Source of the DNA: Phycisphaera sp. | GTDB lineage: Bacteria > Planctomycetota > Phycisphaerae > Phycisphaerales > UBA1924 | Reading direction: 5' to 3' | Length of the DNA: 64,000 bases | NCBI GenBank assembly: GCA_020639255.1 | Contig: JACKGZ010000001.1 | Coordinates: forward strand, 496,001-560,000 | In this document: positions 6,939 to 14,900 of the stretch, in pieces | Layout of the letters: the number at the start of each line of letters is the position of its first letter | Numbering within the stretch: position 1 is the stretch's first letter | Translations under genes and position numbers: made by a program | The notes under the pieces: generated by a model | Database searches by the model: none | What the model was told of the DNA's origin: nothing | What the model saw: the letters and a program-made list of their open reading frames with translations, nothing else

Positions 6939-9491
6939 TTGAGTGCAAAGTGGCGTCGAGTTCAGGCGTGGGACCGTGAGAACCTGACCGGTCCGCTCAC
7001 GCCCGTTCGGTATGTCCTCCACGCCCTCAGCTCGATCACACTGGCTGCGTTTCTGCTCGTGGGCGTGGCGCTCTACGCCGTCTTGGCAAGCGTGCCCGTC
7101 GGATTGCTCGCGCTGATCCCGACGTGGATCCTTTACATCCTCTCGCTGCTGCTCGTCTCGGTGCTGCCCGGCGCGATCACGTTCGTGCTCGCCGGGCGGG
7201 TGGCGTCGGGCAAGAACATGGCGCGGGCGCCGTCGTTTCTTTTGAAGGTCGGCTCGTTCGTCATCGTCACCGCAGCGGGCGTGTTCGTCTGGGTCGACTT
7301 CGTCTGGCCCGCGGTGCGCTACGAGCCCGCGACGCACGAGGGGCTCCGCCTCTTTGCGTCCTTCGTCGAGCGGTACGCGAGCACGACGATCCGAAGGCTC
7401 CCCGCGTTCGAGATGACCGAGCTCGAGTTCTACGCGTGGTGGCCGATGCGCGCGATGCTGATGCTGTTCACACTGAACCTCATTGTCGCGACGATCAGGC
7501 GCATCGAATTCAAGTTCGTTAACCTCGGCGTGCTCACGGTGCACACGGGCATCGTCCTGATCGCTCTGGGTAGCGTGTACTACCAGATGTTCAAGCAGGA
7601 GGGCGATGCGCTGCTGCTGGCGGGCGGGGCGCTGCAGGGCCAGATCGGCACGGGCCCCGGCCCGGCGCAGGCGGCCTTCTACGACCGTGAAGACCCGGCC
7701 CTCTGGATCCACGCGGGCATGGACTGGCAGCAGCGCCGCATCAAGGATCTGCCTAGGTACAACGACTACAGCCTGAACGCGTTCACGGGCGAGACGATCC
7801 ACGATCTCGTCGCGCCTCAGAACGAGGAAACAGATGCACCCGAGCGCACGCTCTCGGTCGATCTGAACACGACGCGCCCGCTCACCGGCACGGACGACCT
7901 GTCGTTCAAAGTGGTCGGCTTCGCGTCCTACGCCGAGCAGTCGCAGCGCTGGCAGCGCGTCGAGCCGGCGCGTCCCGAAGGTCAGCGTCAGCCGATGCGG
8001 CTCGTCTATCTCGTGGCGCACGACCTCGCGGGCACGGGCGAGCCCGACGAGGAAGGTCGGCGGATGCTCTGGTTCGCATTGGCGCCGGGCGACGCGGTCA
8101 GCATGATGCACGAGACGCCCGAGATCGCCGTTGAATACGCGATCGGCATGGACCCGGAGCGTTGGAATGATCTCAAGACACAACTACCGATCGGTGCGCC
8201 CGCGGGTCTGGTCGTCGAGATCCCCGAGGCGAACTACAAGAGCGTGATGTCGCCCCGCGTCGGTGAGCGCACGCCCGTGGGCAACACGGGCTGGCACCTG
8301 ACGCTGCAGCAGATCGCGCCCGAGCCCCCGTTCCCGATCGTGACGCCCGGGTACGAGGGCGCCAAGAGCAGCATCGCGTTCGTGAGGCTCGAGCCGCCAT
8401 TGGGTGAACCGTTCGTGCGGTGGGTGTATCACAGGTTCCCGGAGATCTCGCAGGATCTGCTCGAACAGGCGAGCGCCGATGGTCGCCCGATGCGGCGCGA
8501 CCCCGATCGTCGCGTGCGTGTGGGCTTCGTCGACGCGACCAAGCTCCAGGTGTACTTCAACGAGGATGCCGCGACGGGGCTGGTCGACGCGATCGTGCGC
8601 ACGCCGGGCGGCGTGGAAGTGCGCGAAGGGCTCGCGCCAGGATCGCGGCTTCGCGAGCCCGTGCCGAGACTCTCTTTCGATCTCGCCGATCGATGGGACG
8701 ACGCGCGCCAGGTCGAGGTGCCCGTGGTCGTGCCCGAAGAACAACGCGACGGCACCATGGTCGGCACGTACGACAAGGCGATGATCGCGGTCGAGGTGGC
8801 GCAGCAGAGCTCGGGCTGGAGCGAGGTTGTCTGGCTCCCGTTCTGCAAGTACACGGACGTGACATCGCTCCGCGCGTCGTCGCAGCGGGCGCTGGACTTG
8901 CCCGACGGCCGGCGGATCTCGCTCGTCTTCGGGCGCGTGCAGCACAGGCTCCCCGGGTTCCAGCTCCGGATGCTGGACTTCAAGATGCTCAGCTACGACC
9001 ACCGCGGCTCGCCCCGCGACTACCAGACGCTCGTGCGCGTCGAGTCGACCGACGGCTCGTTCGAGTCGTACGACCATGTGACGCGTTTGAACGCGCCGCT
9101 CAAGGCGCCGTTCCTCTGGTCGAGTGCGCGGGGCTTCGCGGCCAATTTCGTGGGCGAGATCGTGAGCCACCTGAGCCCGAGGCAGTACAAGTTCTCGCAG
9201 GCCGGCTGGGACCGCTCGGGCTGGGAGCAGAGCCAGCAACTCGTCGATCAGGGCGTGATCGAGCGCCCCCGGGCGAACTTCACGATCCTGGGCGTAGGCA
9301 ACAACCCGGGCATCCACGTCATCGCGCTGGGCGGCGTTCTGATGGGCGTGGGCACGCCCTGGGCGTTCTACATCAAGCCCTGGCTTCTGCGCCGACAGCG
9401 CGACAAACTCAAGGCGCAGCACGCCGATCAGACACAGTCGAAGCAGCAGGAAGCAGCGCCGAAAGATGCGCTGGAAGGGAGTCTGTCATGA
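6939..9491 (+). CDS. ResB-like cytochrome c biogenesis protein
   Basis: Component of system II cytochrome c maturation, which delivers and ligates haem to apocytochromes outside the cytoplasmic membrane. The 850-residue protein has N-terminal helices (ITLAAFLLVGVALYAVLASVP), a further helix pair ending in NLGVLTVHTGIVLIALGSVYYQ, a very long extracytoplasmic domain (about 215-800), and a C-terminal helix (IHVIALGGVLMGVGTPWAFY) typical of ResB. TTG start preceded by GGGAG. Its stop overlaps the ATG of the CcsA-like gene (ATGA), so the two are translationally coupled, the normal ResB-CcsA pairing. It is longer than classical ResB (about 450-550), as is common in planctomycetes. Confidence 0.85.
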   Translation: MSAKWRRVQAWDRENLTGPLTPVRYVLHALSSITLAAFLLVGVALYAVLASVPVGLLALIPTWILYILSLLLVSVLPGAITFVLAGRVASGKNMARAPSFLLKVGSFVIVTAAGVFVWVDFVWPAVRYEPATHEGLRLFASFVERYASTTIRRLPAFEMTELEFYAWWPMRAMLMLFTLNLIVATIRRIEFKFVNLGVLTVHTGIVLIALGSVYYQMFKQEGDALLLAGGALQGQIGTGPGPAQAAFYDREDPALWIHAGMDWQQRRIKDLPRYNDYSLNAFTGETIHDLVAPQNEETDAPERTLSVDLNTTRPLTGTDDLSFKVVGFASYAEQSQRWQRVEPARPEGQRQPMRLVYLVAHDLAGTGEPDEEGRRMLWFALAPGDAVSMMHETPEIAVEYAIGMDPERWNDLKTQLPIGAPAGLVVEIPEANYKSVMSPRVGERTPVGNTGWHLTLQQIAPEPPFPIVTPGYEGAKSSIAFVRLEPPLGEPFVRWVYHRFPEISQDLLEQASADGRPMRRDPDRRVRVGFVDATKLQVYFNEDAATGLVDAIVRTPGGVEVREGLAPGSRLREPVPRLSFDLADRWDDARQVEVPVVVPEEQRDGTMVGTYDKAMIAVEVAQQSSGWSEVVWLPFCKYTDVTSLRASSQRALDLPDGRRISLVFGRVQHRLPGFQLRMLDFKMLSYDHRGSPRDYQTLVRVESTDGSFESYDHVTRLNAPLKAPFLWSSARGFAANFVGEIVSHLSPRQYKFSQAGWDRSGWEQSQQLVDQGVIERPRANFTILGVGNNPGIHVIALGGVLMGVGTPWAFYIKPWLLRRQRDKLKAQHADQTQSKQQEAAPKDALEGSLS

Positions 9492-11242
9492 GCCGCGATC
9501 TGATCGCACTCGTGCTCGCGGTGATCACGGTGGCTTGCGTCGGGTCGGCCCGTGCGCAGTACGCCCCCGACGGCAACGCGCACCCGGAGACGAAGCTCGT
9601 CGACGAGGTCGAGGGCGACGTGACGGGCATCTTCGGCACGCCCCCGGCGCGGAGCGCTATGTCGCCCGGAGAGAAGCACGCGTTCGCGCAGCAGATCGAC
9701 GCCGGCGTGCTCGAGTCGCTGGCGGTCTTCCACAACGGGCGCGTCAAGACAATCGGCACGCTCGCTGAAGAAACAGTCTTCTCGCTCACGGGCAAACGCC
9801 GCTACGACGAACCGGGCAAGCCCGGAGACAACGGCGCCCCCGAGAAGCTCAAGTACAGCCCCGTCTTCACGCTCTTCGATCTGGTGATCGACCCGGCGTA
9901 CTACGTCGACAAGCCCCTGCTGGCGGCCGACTTCCTGCCGGCTCGCCGCGCGTTCGTGGAGATGGCCTTCCCCGAGGACGCCAAGGCCCGCGAGCGGTGG
10001 ACCAAGCTCGGACGCCTCTCGCCCGTGATGGCCGTGCAGCTCGGCGGGCAGGTCTACACCGCCAACGAGTCGAACATCGCGTTCCGCGAGTCCATCGGGC
10101 GGATCGACCGCCGCCTCGGGCTCTACCAGAACAGCATCAACAACTTCCAGATGGTCGCGCCCGGCTCGGTCGACGACAAGTGGCACCACCTCGGCGAGTG
10201 GGGGAGCGAGACCGAGATCGGGCAGGCGACGCGGGCGCTCGGGAGCGCGTGGCGCTCGGGCGATGCGGCCGCGACGAACGAGGCGATCGCCAAACTCGCG
10301 GCGCTCCTGCCCACGGTGAACGCCGAGCTCTACCCGACGGGTCGCCTCTCGATCGAGACGACATACAACAAGCTGCACGCCTTCGAGTGGGGGCTCTGGC
10401 TCTACGGCCTTGCGCTTGTCACGCTCATGCTCGCCTTCGGCACCGGTCGCAAGTGGCTCATCATGCTCGGGATCGCCACGCTGACGCTCGCGATCACGAT
10501 GCACGGCGTTGGTTTCGTGCTCCGCTGCATCGTTGCCGACCGCTTTGCGATCCAGAACCAGTTCGAGTCGATGACGGGCCTCTCGCTCTTCGCGGCGATC
10601 GTGGGGGGCTCGCTCATGCTGATCCGTCGGCAGTGGCTCTTCGGGGCCGCGACGGCGGGCGTCGGGTTCCTGGTGCTCATCACCGCGACGCAGACGGGTG
10701 TGCCTGGGCGCGACATCCAGAGTGAGGCGGCGATCCTCAATACGAGCGTGCTGCTCAAGTATCATGTGACGACCGTGCTCGCCAGCTATGGGCTGATCGC
10801 GCTTGGGTTTATCGTGAGCCTGTTCTATCTCGGGACGCACTACCTCGCCAAGGCCCGCGGCAAGCAGGGCGAGGCGCTGCTCGCGGCCGACGCGCTCGGG
10901 ATTGCAGACGGCGAGCCGGCGGGCGTGCAGCGGACGCTCGCGGATCTGCACAAGGCGCAGCTGAGTGTGCTGCAGCTCGCGTTCTGGACGCTTGGCGTCG
11001 GGACGCTGCTGGGCGCATGGTGGGCGGATCACTCGTGGGGGCGTTGGTGGGCCTTCGACCCGAAGGAGACCTGGGCGCTTGTCACGTGGATCGTCTATCT
11101 CATCGTTATCCACGTCAGGTTCGCGGGGCTCAAGAACCCGGGGCTCGTCACGGCGTGGCTGAGCGTGATCGGGTTCTTCATCATGCTGTGGACGTACTTC
11201 GGTGTGAACCTGCTGCTGCCCGGGCTCCACGCTTACGCGTGA
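9488..11242 (+). CDS. ccsA: CcsA-like cytochrome c assembly protein
   Basis: Haem-handling partner of ResB in system II cytochrome c biogenesis. Start ATG 9488, in a 4-base ATGA overlap with the ResB-like gene; the same reading frame stays open far upstream but that part is antisense-free shadow coding. The 584-residue protein begins with a signal peptide (MSRDLIALVLAVITVACVGSARAQ), has a long extracytoplasmic region (about 25-295), then eight or so membrane helices. Near the end is WGRWWAFDPKETWALVTW, the WWD haem-binding signature of the CcmC/CcmF/CcsA family, followed by a helix with HVRFAGLKNPG. The N-terminal extension is unusual relative to short CcsA proteins (about 300-400 residues). 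Confidence 0.9.
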   Translation: MSRDLIALVLAVITVACVGSARAQYAPDGNAHPETKLVDEVEGDVTGIFGTPPARSAMSPGEKHAFAQQIDAGVLESLAVFHNGRVKTIGTLAEETVFSLTGKRRYDEPGKPGDNGAPEKLKYSPVFTLFDLVIDPAYYVDKPLLAADFLPARRAFVEMAFPEDAKARERWTKLGRLSPVMAVQLGGQVYTANESNIAFRESIGRIDRRLGLYQNSINNFQMVAPGSVDDKWHHLGEWGSETEIGQATRALGSAWRSGDAAATNEAIAKLAALLPTVNAELYPTGRLSIETTYNKLHAFEWGLWLYGLALVTLMLAFGTGRKWLIMLGIATLTLAITMHGVGFVLRCIVADRFAIQNQFESMTGLSLFAAIVGGSLMLIRRQWLFGAATAGVGFLVLITATQTGVPGRDIQSEAAILNTSVLLKYHVTTVLASYGLIALGFIVSLFYLGTHYLAKARGKQGEALLAADALGIADGEPAGVQRTLADLHKAQLSVLQLAFWTLGVGTLLGAWWADHSWGRWWAFDPKETWALVTWIVYLIVIHVRFAGLKNPGLVTAWLSVIGFFIMLWTYFGVNLLLPGLHAYA

Positions 11243-11688
11243 TCACGAGTTGAATCACTGAGCAGGCGAACAACCTGGTCCAATCGCTTGTGATTCACCC
11301 GACGCGGTGCCCAGCGGTATCGCTTCTTGCATTTGTCCTCATGCATGTAAACCACTCGAATGACGGTCATTCCCTTCGGACCAATTCTGGTCTTGATGCC
11401 GAGAATGTCTCGAGCAGGAATCCTTGCTTGTGTGCCTCCGAGGAGGTTGGCATGTGTTGTACTGATAGTCACGAATTGGATGAAAAACTGGATCAATGAA
11501 AGCATAAATAACATGAGTGGCAAGACGATGATGATGAGCGTCGCCTTCCATTGTGGGATCGGAATGAGGTGCTGGGGAACACCCGATGTCCAAACAAGCA
11601 GATTCCACACGAGTAGCGAGCCAAGAACACACAAGAAATAGAGCCTGAGAATCCTGGGGCCGAAGTAGCGAAACACTTTCTTGAGCAT
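11233..11688 (-). CDS. small membrane protein of unknown function
   Basis: Not recognised. Start set at ATG 11688 (MLKKVFRYFGPRILRLYF); the frame is open to 11766 but those residues look non-membrane and unrelated. The 151-residue product has two hydrophobic helices (LYFLCVLGSLLVWNLLVW and ATLIIIVLPLMLFMLSLIQFFIQFV) followed by a basic cytoplasmic tail of about 75 residues (KKRYRWAPRRVNHKRLDQVV). The layout resembles bacterial PH-domain-type membrane proteins, but I cannot confirm that. It converges on ccsA with a 10-base overlap of the two stops. Base composition is visibly lower in G+C than both neighbours, so acquisition is possible. Confidence 0.65.
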   Translation of the reverse strand: MLKKVFRYFGPRILRLYFLCVLGSLLVWNLLVWTSGVPQHLIPIPQWKATLIIIVLPLMLFMLSLIQFFIQFVTISTTHANLLGGTQARIPARDILGIKTRIGPKGMTVIRVVYMHEDKCKKRYRWAPRRVNHKRLDQVVRLLSDSTRDHA

Positions 11689-12014
11689 CCGCAGTCTGAC
11701 AGGGATCGGTGTCAGCCACGAGACCGAGCAGTCGCAAGTTCCGGCATCCGAGGGGCTGTCGAGCATTCAAACCCTTCTTCGGAGATCCCCCAGATTCCTT
11801 ACGAGGGAGAACCCGCATATTCCGATCGGTCCCGGTTCGGTTGACCGATATTTCCGCCCCGAACAGATCCATCGGCGACATCCGTTCGTATGCACTCCCA
11901 GAAAGGGGTCGGCATGAGCCGAAACCGGCTTTGAGGGCTGCCCCGCGGATGCTACGATTGGCTCCGGAGGCGGGCCTCAAGAGCCCGGCGGCGACAAGCC
12001 GAGAGAAGAGTGAC
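11689..12014. other. intergenic region with divergent control sequences
   Basis: 326 bases between the divergent small membrane protein and the Minf_1886 gene. It holds a perfect 7-bp inverted repeat ATCGGTC (11825-11831) / GACCGAT (11843-11849), and a probable promoter for the rightward gene at 11931-11958. I see no convincing gene; the open frames crossing it lack domain-like content. Confidence 0.5.
11931..11958 (+). promoter_or_regulatory. candidate promoter of the Minf_1886-family gene
   Basis: TTGAGG (11931-11936), a 16-base spacer and TACGAT (11953-11958). Initiation near 11966 gives a leader of about 50 bases containing GAGAGAAGAG just before ATG 12015. Confidence 0.4.
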
Positions 12015-12404
12015 ATGAGCACCGAAGTTCCCGTCATCGATTGGCACAGGCTCGCAAAGGACGCCGGCGGCTACAGCCCGCTCGTCTTCGAGTTCGTCCG
12101 CGACGGGCTCCAGCACGCCTCGGAGACCGTCCACCGCGCTGAGAACCTCGGCGAGGACGAGTCGCGGCATGTCACCGGTCAGGAGCTCTGCGAGGGGCTC
12201 CGCGATCTGGCGATCCGGCGCTACGGCCCGCTCGCCCGCACCGTGCTCGATCGCTGGAACGTGCGATGCACCGCCGACTTCGGCAAGGTCGTCTTCGCTC
12301 TGATCGACGTGGGTGTGCTGCGCAAGACTGAGGACGACTCGTTCGAGGATTTCGTCGACGTCTACGCGTTCGACGAGGCCTTCGCCGAGGGCGAGTTGAT
12401 CTGA
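12015..12404 (+). CDS. Minf_1886 family protein
   Basis: Small cytoplasmic protein (129 residues) of the Minf_1886 family, conserved in Planctomycetes and Verrucomicrobia and of unknown function. Family signature residues are clear: LVFEFVRDGLQHA, then RHVTGQELCEGLRDLAIRRYGPLARTVLDRW, then TADFGKVVFALIDVGVLRKTEDDSFEDF. The start ATG follows a purine-rich GAGAGAAGAG stretch; the reading frame remains open 300 bases upstream, but family length and homology begin here. It stands alone 60 bases before the AI-2E-type transporter and has its own likely promoter. Confidence 0.88.
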   Translation: MSTEVPVIDWHRLAKDAGGYSPLVFEFVRDGLQHASETVHRAENLGEDESRHVTGQELCEGLRDLAIRRYGPLARTVLDRWNVRCTADFGKVVFALIDVGVLRKTEDDSFEDFVDVYAFDEAFAEGELI

Positions 12405-12463
12405 TTCCTGACTGAAATCAGCGATCGAGCGCCGAGGCCCCGGCTCGGGTATCCTCTGCCGCA

Positions 12464-14005
12464 ATGGACCCGCAGGACCAATCCGAACATCACGCCGAGC
12501 GTGACATGCCCAAGCGCTGGCTCGATCGCCACCTGTGGCAGATCCAGCCCGTGCGCGATCTGCTTGTGATCGCGGCGATCTTCGGGTTCTTCTGGCTGGG
12601 CTACAAGCTCTCGGTCGTGACGGTGCCCCTGCTCCTGGCGATCACGCTGGCGTACGTGTTCGAGCCGCTCATCAAGCGGATGACCCGCATGGAGTGGATG
12701 AGCCGACAGGGCGCGGCGGCGTCGATCATCGCGCTCATGGCTGCGGTCGTGGTGGTGCCGCTCACAATCGGCCTCTCGTTCGCCGCGATCCAGGGCATCC
12801 AGCTCGCGAGCGATCTTGCGACGCAGGCCAACGCCATCAAGGACGCGATCGACCACCCGGACGACGAACTTCTCCAGAGCCGCGTGCAGGGGCGGATCCC
12901 CGAGTGGATCCGCGACGCGATCCACGACTCCCGCGAGCGTGAGCAGGAGAGGCTCGAGGAATTCGAGAAGAAGAACGCACCGGTCGGCGAAGACGGCACG
13001 CCAATCACCGAGCCGCCCAAGCCGGAAACTGCGGCGGAGACCGACCAGCCGGGCACCGCGGATGAAATCGCGGGCACTCTCGATGAGGCTGCGGGCGATC
13101 AACCGGAAGCAGGCGCAGAAAGCGCCATCGCGGACGGTGAGAGCGATGCCGATGCGGGGCCGGACGAGTTCCAGTCGAACGAAGAGTCTGTCGAGGCCAA
13201 GTCCCCGAAACGCACACGGCGTCTCCCCGACGACGACTTTACGAGGGCGATGCAGGTCGTCTTGAGCTGGGTCGAGCGCAACGCGCAGGCCGTCACGCAG
13301 CAGGCGCTCGCCACGGGCACCGCGGCCTTCGACGCGTTCGTGCGCACCGTGACGTCGATCATCTACGTCGGGTTCACGCTCTTCCTGACCGCGTTTTTCT
13401 TCTTCTTCATCTCATCGGGCTACGGCCGATTCATCGAGTTCTCGGGCAAGTTCATCCCGAACGAGCACCGCGACATGACGCTGCACCTCCTCAAGAGGTT
13501 CGACCAGGTCGTCTCGGGCTTCATCCGCGGGCGTCTGACGATCGCGTTCATCCAGTCGATCGTCTTCTCGATCGGCTACTGGATCATCGGCGTGCCCGCG
13601 CCGATCCTGCTCGGCGTCGCGGTGGCGGTGCTCTCGATCGTGCCCTACGCGGCGCTCGTGGGTATCCCGGTCTCGATCGGTCTGCTCTGGCTTGAGGACC
13701 GCACGGGTATCCGCGGCTCGATCGTCTGGACGCTCGGTGCGCCTGTGATTTTCTACTTCCTCGGGCAGGCGCTCGATGACTACGTCTGGACGCCGCTGAT
13801 CCAGGGCAAGTCGACGGGCATGGACACGCCGACGATCCTGTTCGCCACGCTCGCCGGCGGCGCGCTCATGGGCGTCTACGGCTTGCTCCTGGCGATCCCG
13901 CTCGCGGCGTGCATCAAGATCCTGCTGCAGGAGGTCTTCTGGCCCCGCTTCCAGGAATGGATCGCGGGCAAGCGCCCCGATTTCTTGCCGATCGATAAGG
14001 GGTAG
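12464..14005 (+). CDS. AI-2E / PerM-family transporter with acidic insert
   Basis: Polytopic membrane protein of the AI-2 exporter (TqsA/YdiK/PerM) family, members of which export autoinducer-2 or act as antiporters; the substrate here is unknown. N-terminal helices (about 25-60 and 75-105) and the C-terminal half with FIRGRLTIAFIQSIVFSIGYWIIGVPAPILLGVAVAVLSIVPY and the final GALMGVYGLLLAIPLAACIKIL helix match the family. Between these lies a hydrophilic insert of about 90 residues (165-257), rich in Glu, Asp, Ala and Pro and ending KSPKRTRRLPDDDF, so the 513-residue protein exceeds the usual 350-400. The insert should sit in the loop after the third helix. Confidence 0.85.
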   Translation: MDPQDQSEHHAERDMPKRWLDRHLWQIQPVRDLLVIAAIFGFFWLGYKLSVVTVPLLLAITLAYVFEPLIKRMTRMEWMSRQGAAASIIALMAAVVVVPLTIGLSFAAIQGIQLASDLATQANAIKDAIDHPDDELLQSRVQGRIPEWIRDAIHDSREREQERLEEFEKKNAPVGEDGTPITEPPKPETAAETDQPGTADEIAGTLDEAAGDQPEAGAESAIADGESDADAGPDEFQSNEESVEAKSPKRTRRLPDDDFTRAMQVVLSWVERNAQAVTQQALATGTAAFDAFVRTVTSIIYVGFTLFLTAFFFFFISSGYGRFIEFSGKFIPNEHRDMTLHLLKRFDQVVSGFIRGRLTIAFIQSIVFSIGYWIIGVPAPILLGVAVAVLSIVPYAALVGIPVSIGLLWLEDRTGIRGSIVWTLGAPVIFYFLGQALDDYVWTPLIQGKSTGMDTPTILFATLAGGALMGVYGLLLAIPLAACIKILLQEVFWPRFQEWIAGKRPDFLPIDKG

Positions 14006-14009
14006 AACC

Positions 14010-14861
14010 TTATCCGTGACCGTGACTGTTAAAGTCTCTCAGATCGGCATTGCAAACCGGGCAAAGGGCTGGTATTTCCCCGTGTCCAATAAGCGGGAAG
14101 AACTTTTTGCAGCTAGGACAGATTCCTGCTCGCACAAGACGTTCATCGACAGCTGGATCGTCTACAAGTTGCTTTCCAGCTAATTGTGTAAAGTCCTTTG
14201 CACTGATCGATGCCGTGACTTGTTGCTCATTGAGCAGTGATTCTGGATCCACAAAGTGGATGAGCTGATGTGCATTCGCATCCTGGCGATTCTCGATGTA
14301 CCGCTCGGGCACCGGGTTGCGCCCCCCGGGCCACTGCTGGTCCCAGAGGATCGTGTAGACCTTCCACTCGCCGTCGGCCTTGACCAGTTGGATCGAGTTG
14401 ATGCCCTTGACGTGCTGGTTCTGTCCGTCGGCGTTGGTGTAGTGGCCCTCGTACGCGCTGAAGGCGTGGGCGATCGTGCCGTAGATCTCAAGCGTGCGCC
14501 CGATCTCGGATTCGGTGAACCCTGATTTTTCGAGCAGCGGGATCGATCGGTCGGCGTACTCGTCCGGTGTCATGGTGAGCGTCTTGAACGCTTCGAATTC
14601 CTTCGATGCGGGCTGCATTGCGCAGAGCCTGGCGCCCTCGGCGAAGACCGCGGCCATCCGTTCGCGGTCGCGCTCCTGGCCCACCGGCCCAGAGATCGAG
14701 GCGTAGAGCTCGGTCAGCACCGCGTCGATCGCCTGGAAGTCCTCGGCCGCGACCTCGGGCATGCGATCGGCGTCCTCGGGCTGGAACAGCCCCGTCGCGG
14801 TCCAGCCGCCCGCCGTGAGTGCGCATAGACCGATCAATGCCGCCGCGGCTTTGCGATTCAT
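14010..14861 (-). CDS. secreted NTF2-like protein with C-terminal zinc-ribbon module
   Basis: Function unknown. A signal peptide (MNRKAAAALIGLCALTAGGW, then an FQPED region) precedes an NTF2/SnoaL-type fold, about 40-175, judged from DAVLTELYASIS, AYEGHY and INSIQLVKADGEWKVYTILWDQQW. Residues 203-276 form a separate module starting DPESLLNEQQVT, with DDPAVDERLVRAGIC and two Cys pairs (C248/C251, C267/C270) that should bind zinc. The same module occurs in the protein at 55422-55799. By direct count its coding DNA (14041-14280) is 117/240 G+C, against 44/60 in a sample of the N-terminal part, so the domains may have different histories. ATG preceded by GGAGA. Confidence 0.7.
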   Translation of the reverse strand: MNRKAAAALIGLCALTAGGWTATGLFQPEDADRMPEVAAEDFQAIDAVLTELYASISGPVGQERDRERMAAVFAEGARLCAMQPASKEFEAFKTLTMTPDEYADRSIPLLEKSGFTESEIGRTLEIYGTIAHAFSAYEGHYTNADGQNQHVKGINSIQLVKADGEWKVYTILWDQQWPGGRNPVPERYIENRQDANAHQLIHFVDPESLLNEQQVTASISAKDFTQLAGKQLVDDPAVDERLVRAGICPSCKKFFPLIGHGEIPALCPVCNADLRDFNSHGHG

Positions 14862-14900
14862 CGTTATTCTCCGGGTCGAGAGTGTGCTCAGCGAGCGGGA

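Noticed and set aside
8420..11242. A 940-codon open frame on the + strand spanning part of the ResB-like gene and all of ccsA
   Set aside because: Only the part from ATG 9488 has a signal peptide and CcsA motifs; the first 356 codons are an Arg/Ala/Pro-rich shadow of the ResB-like gene.
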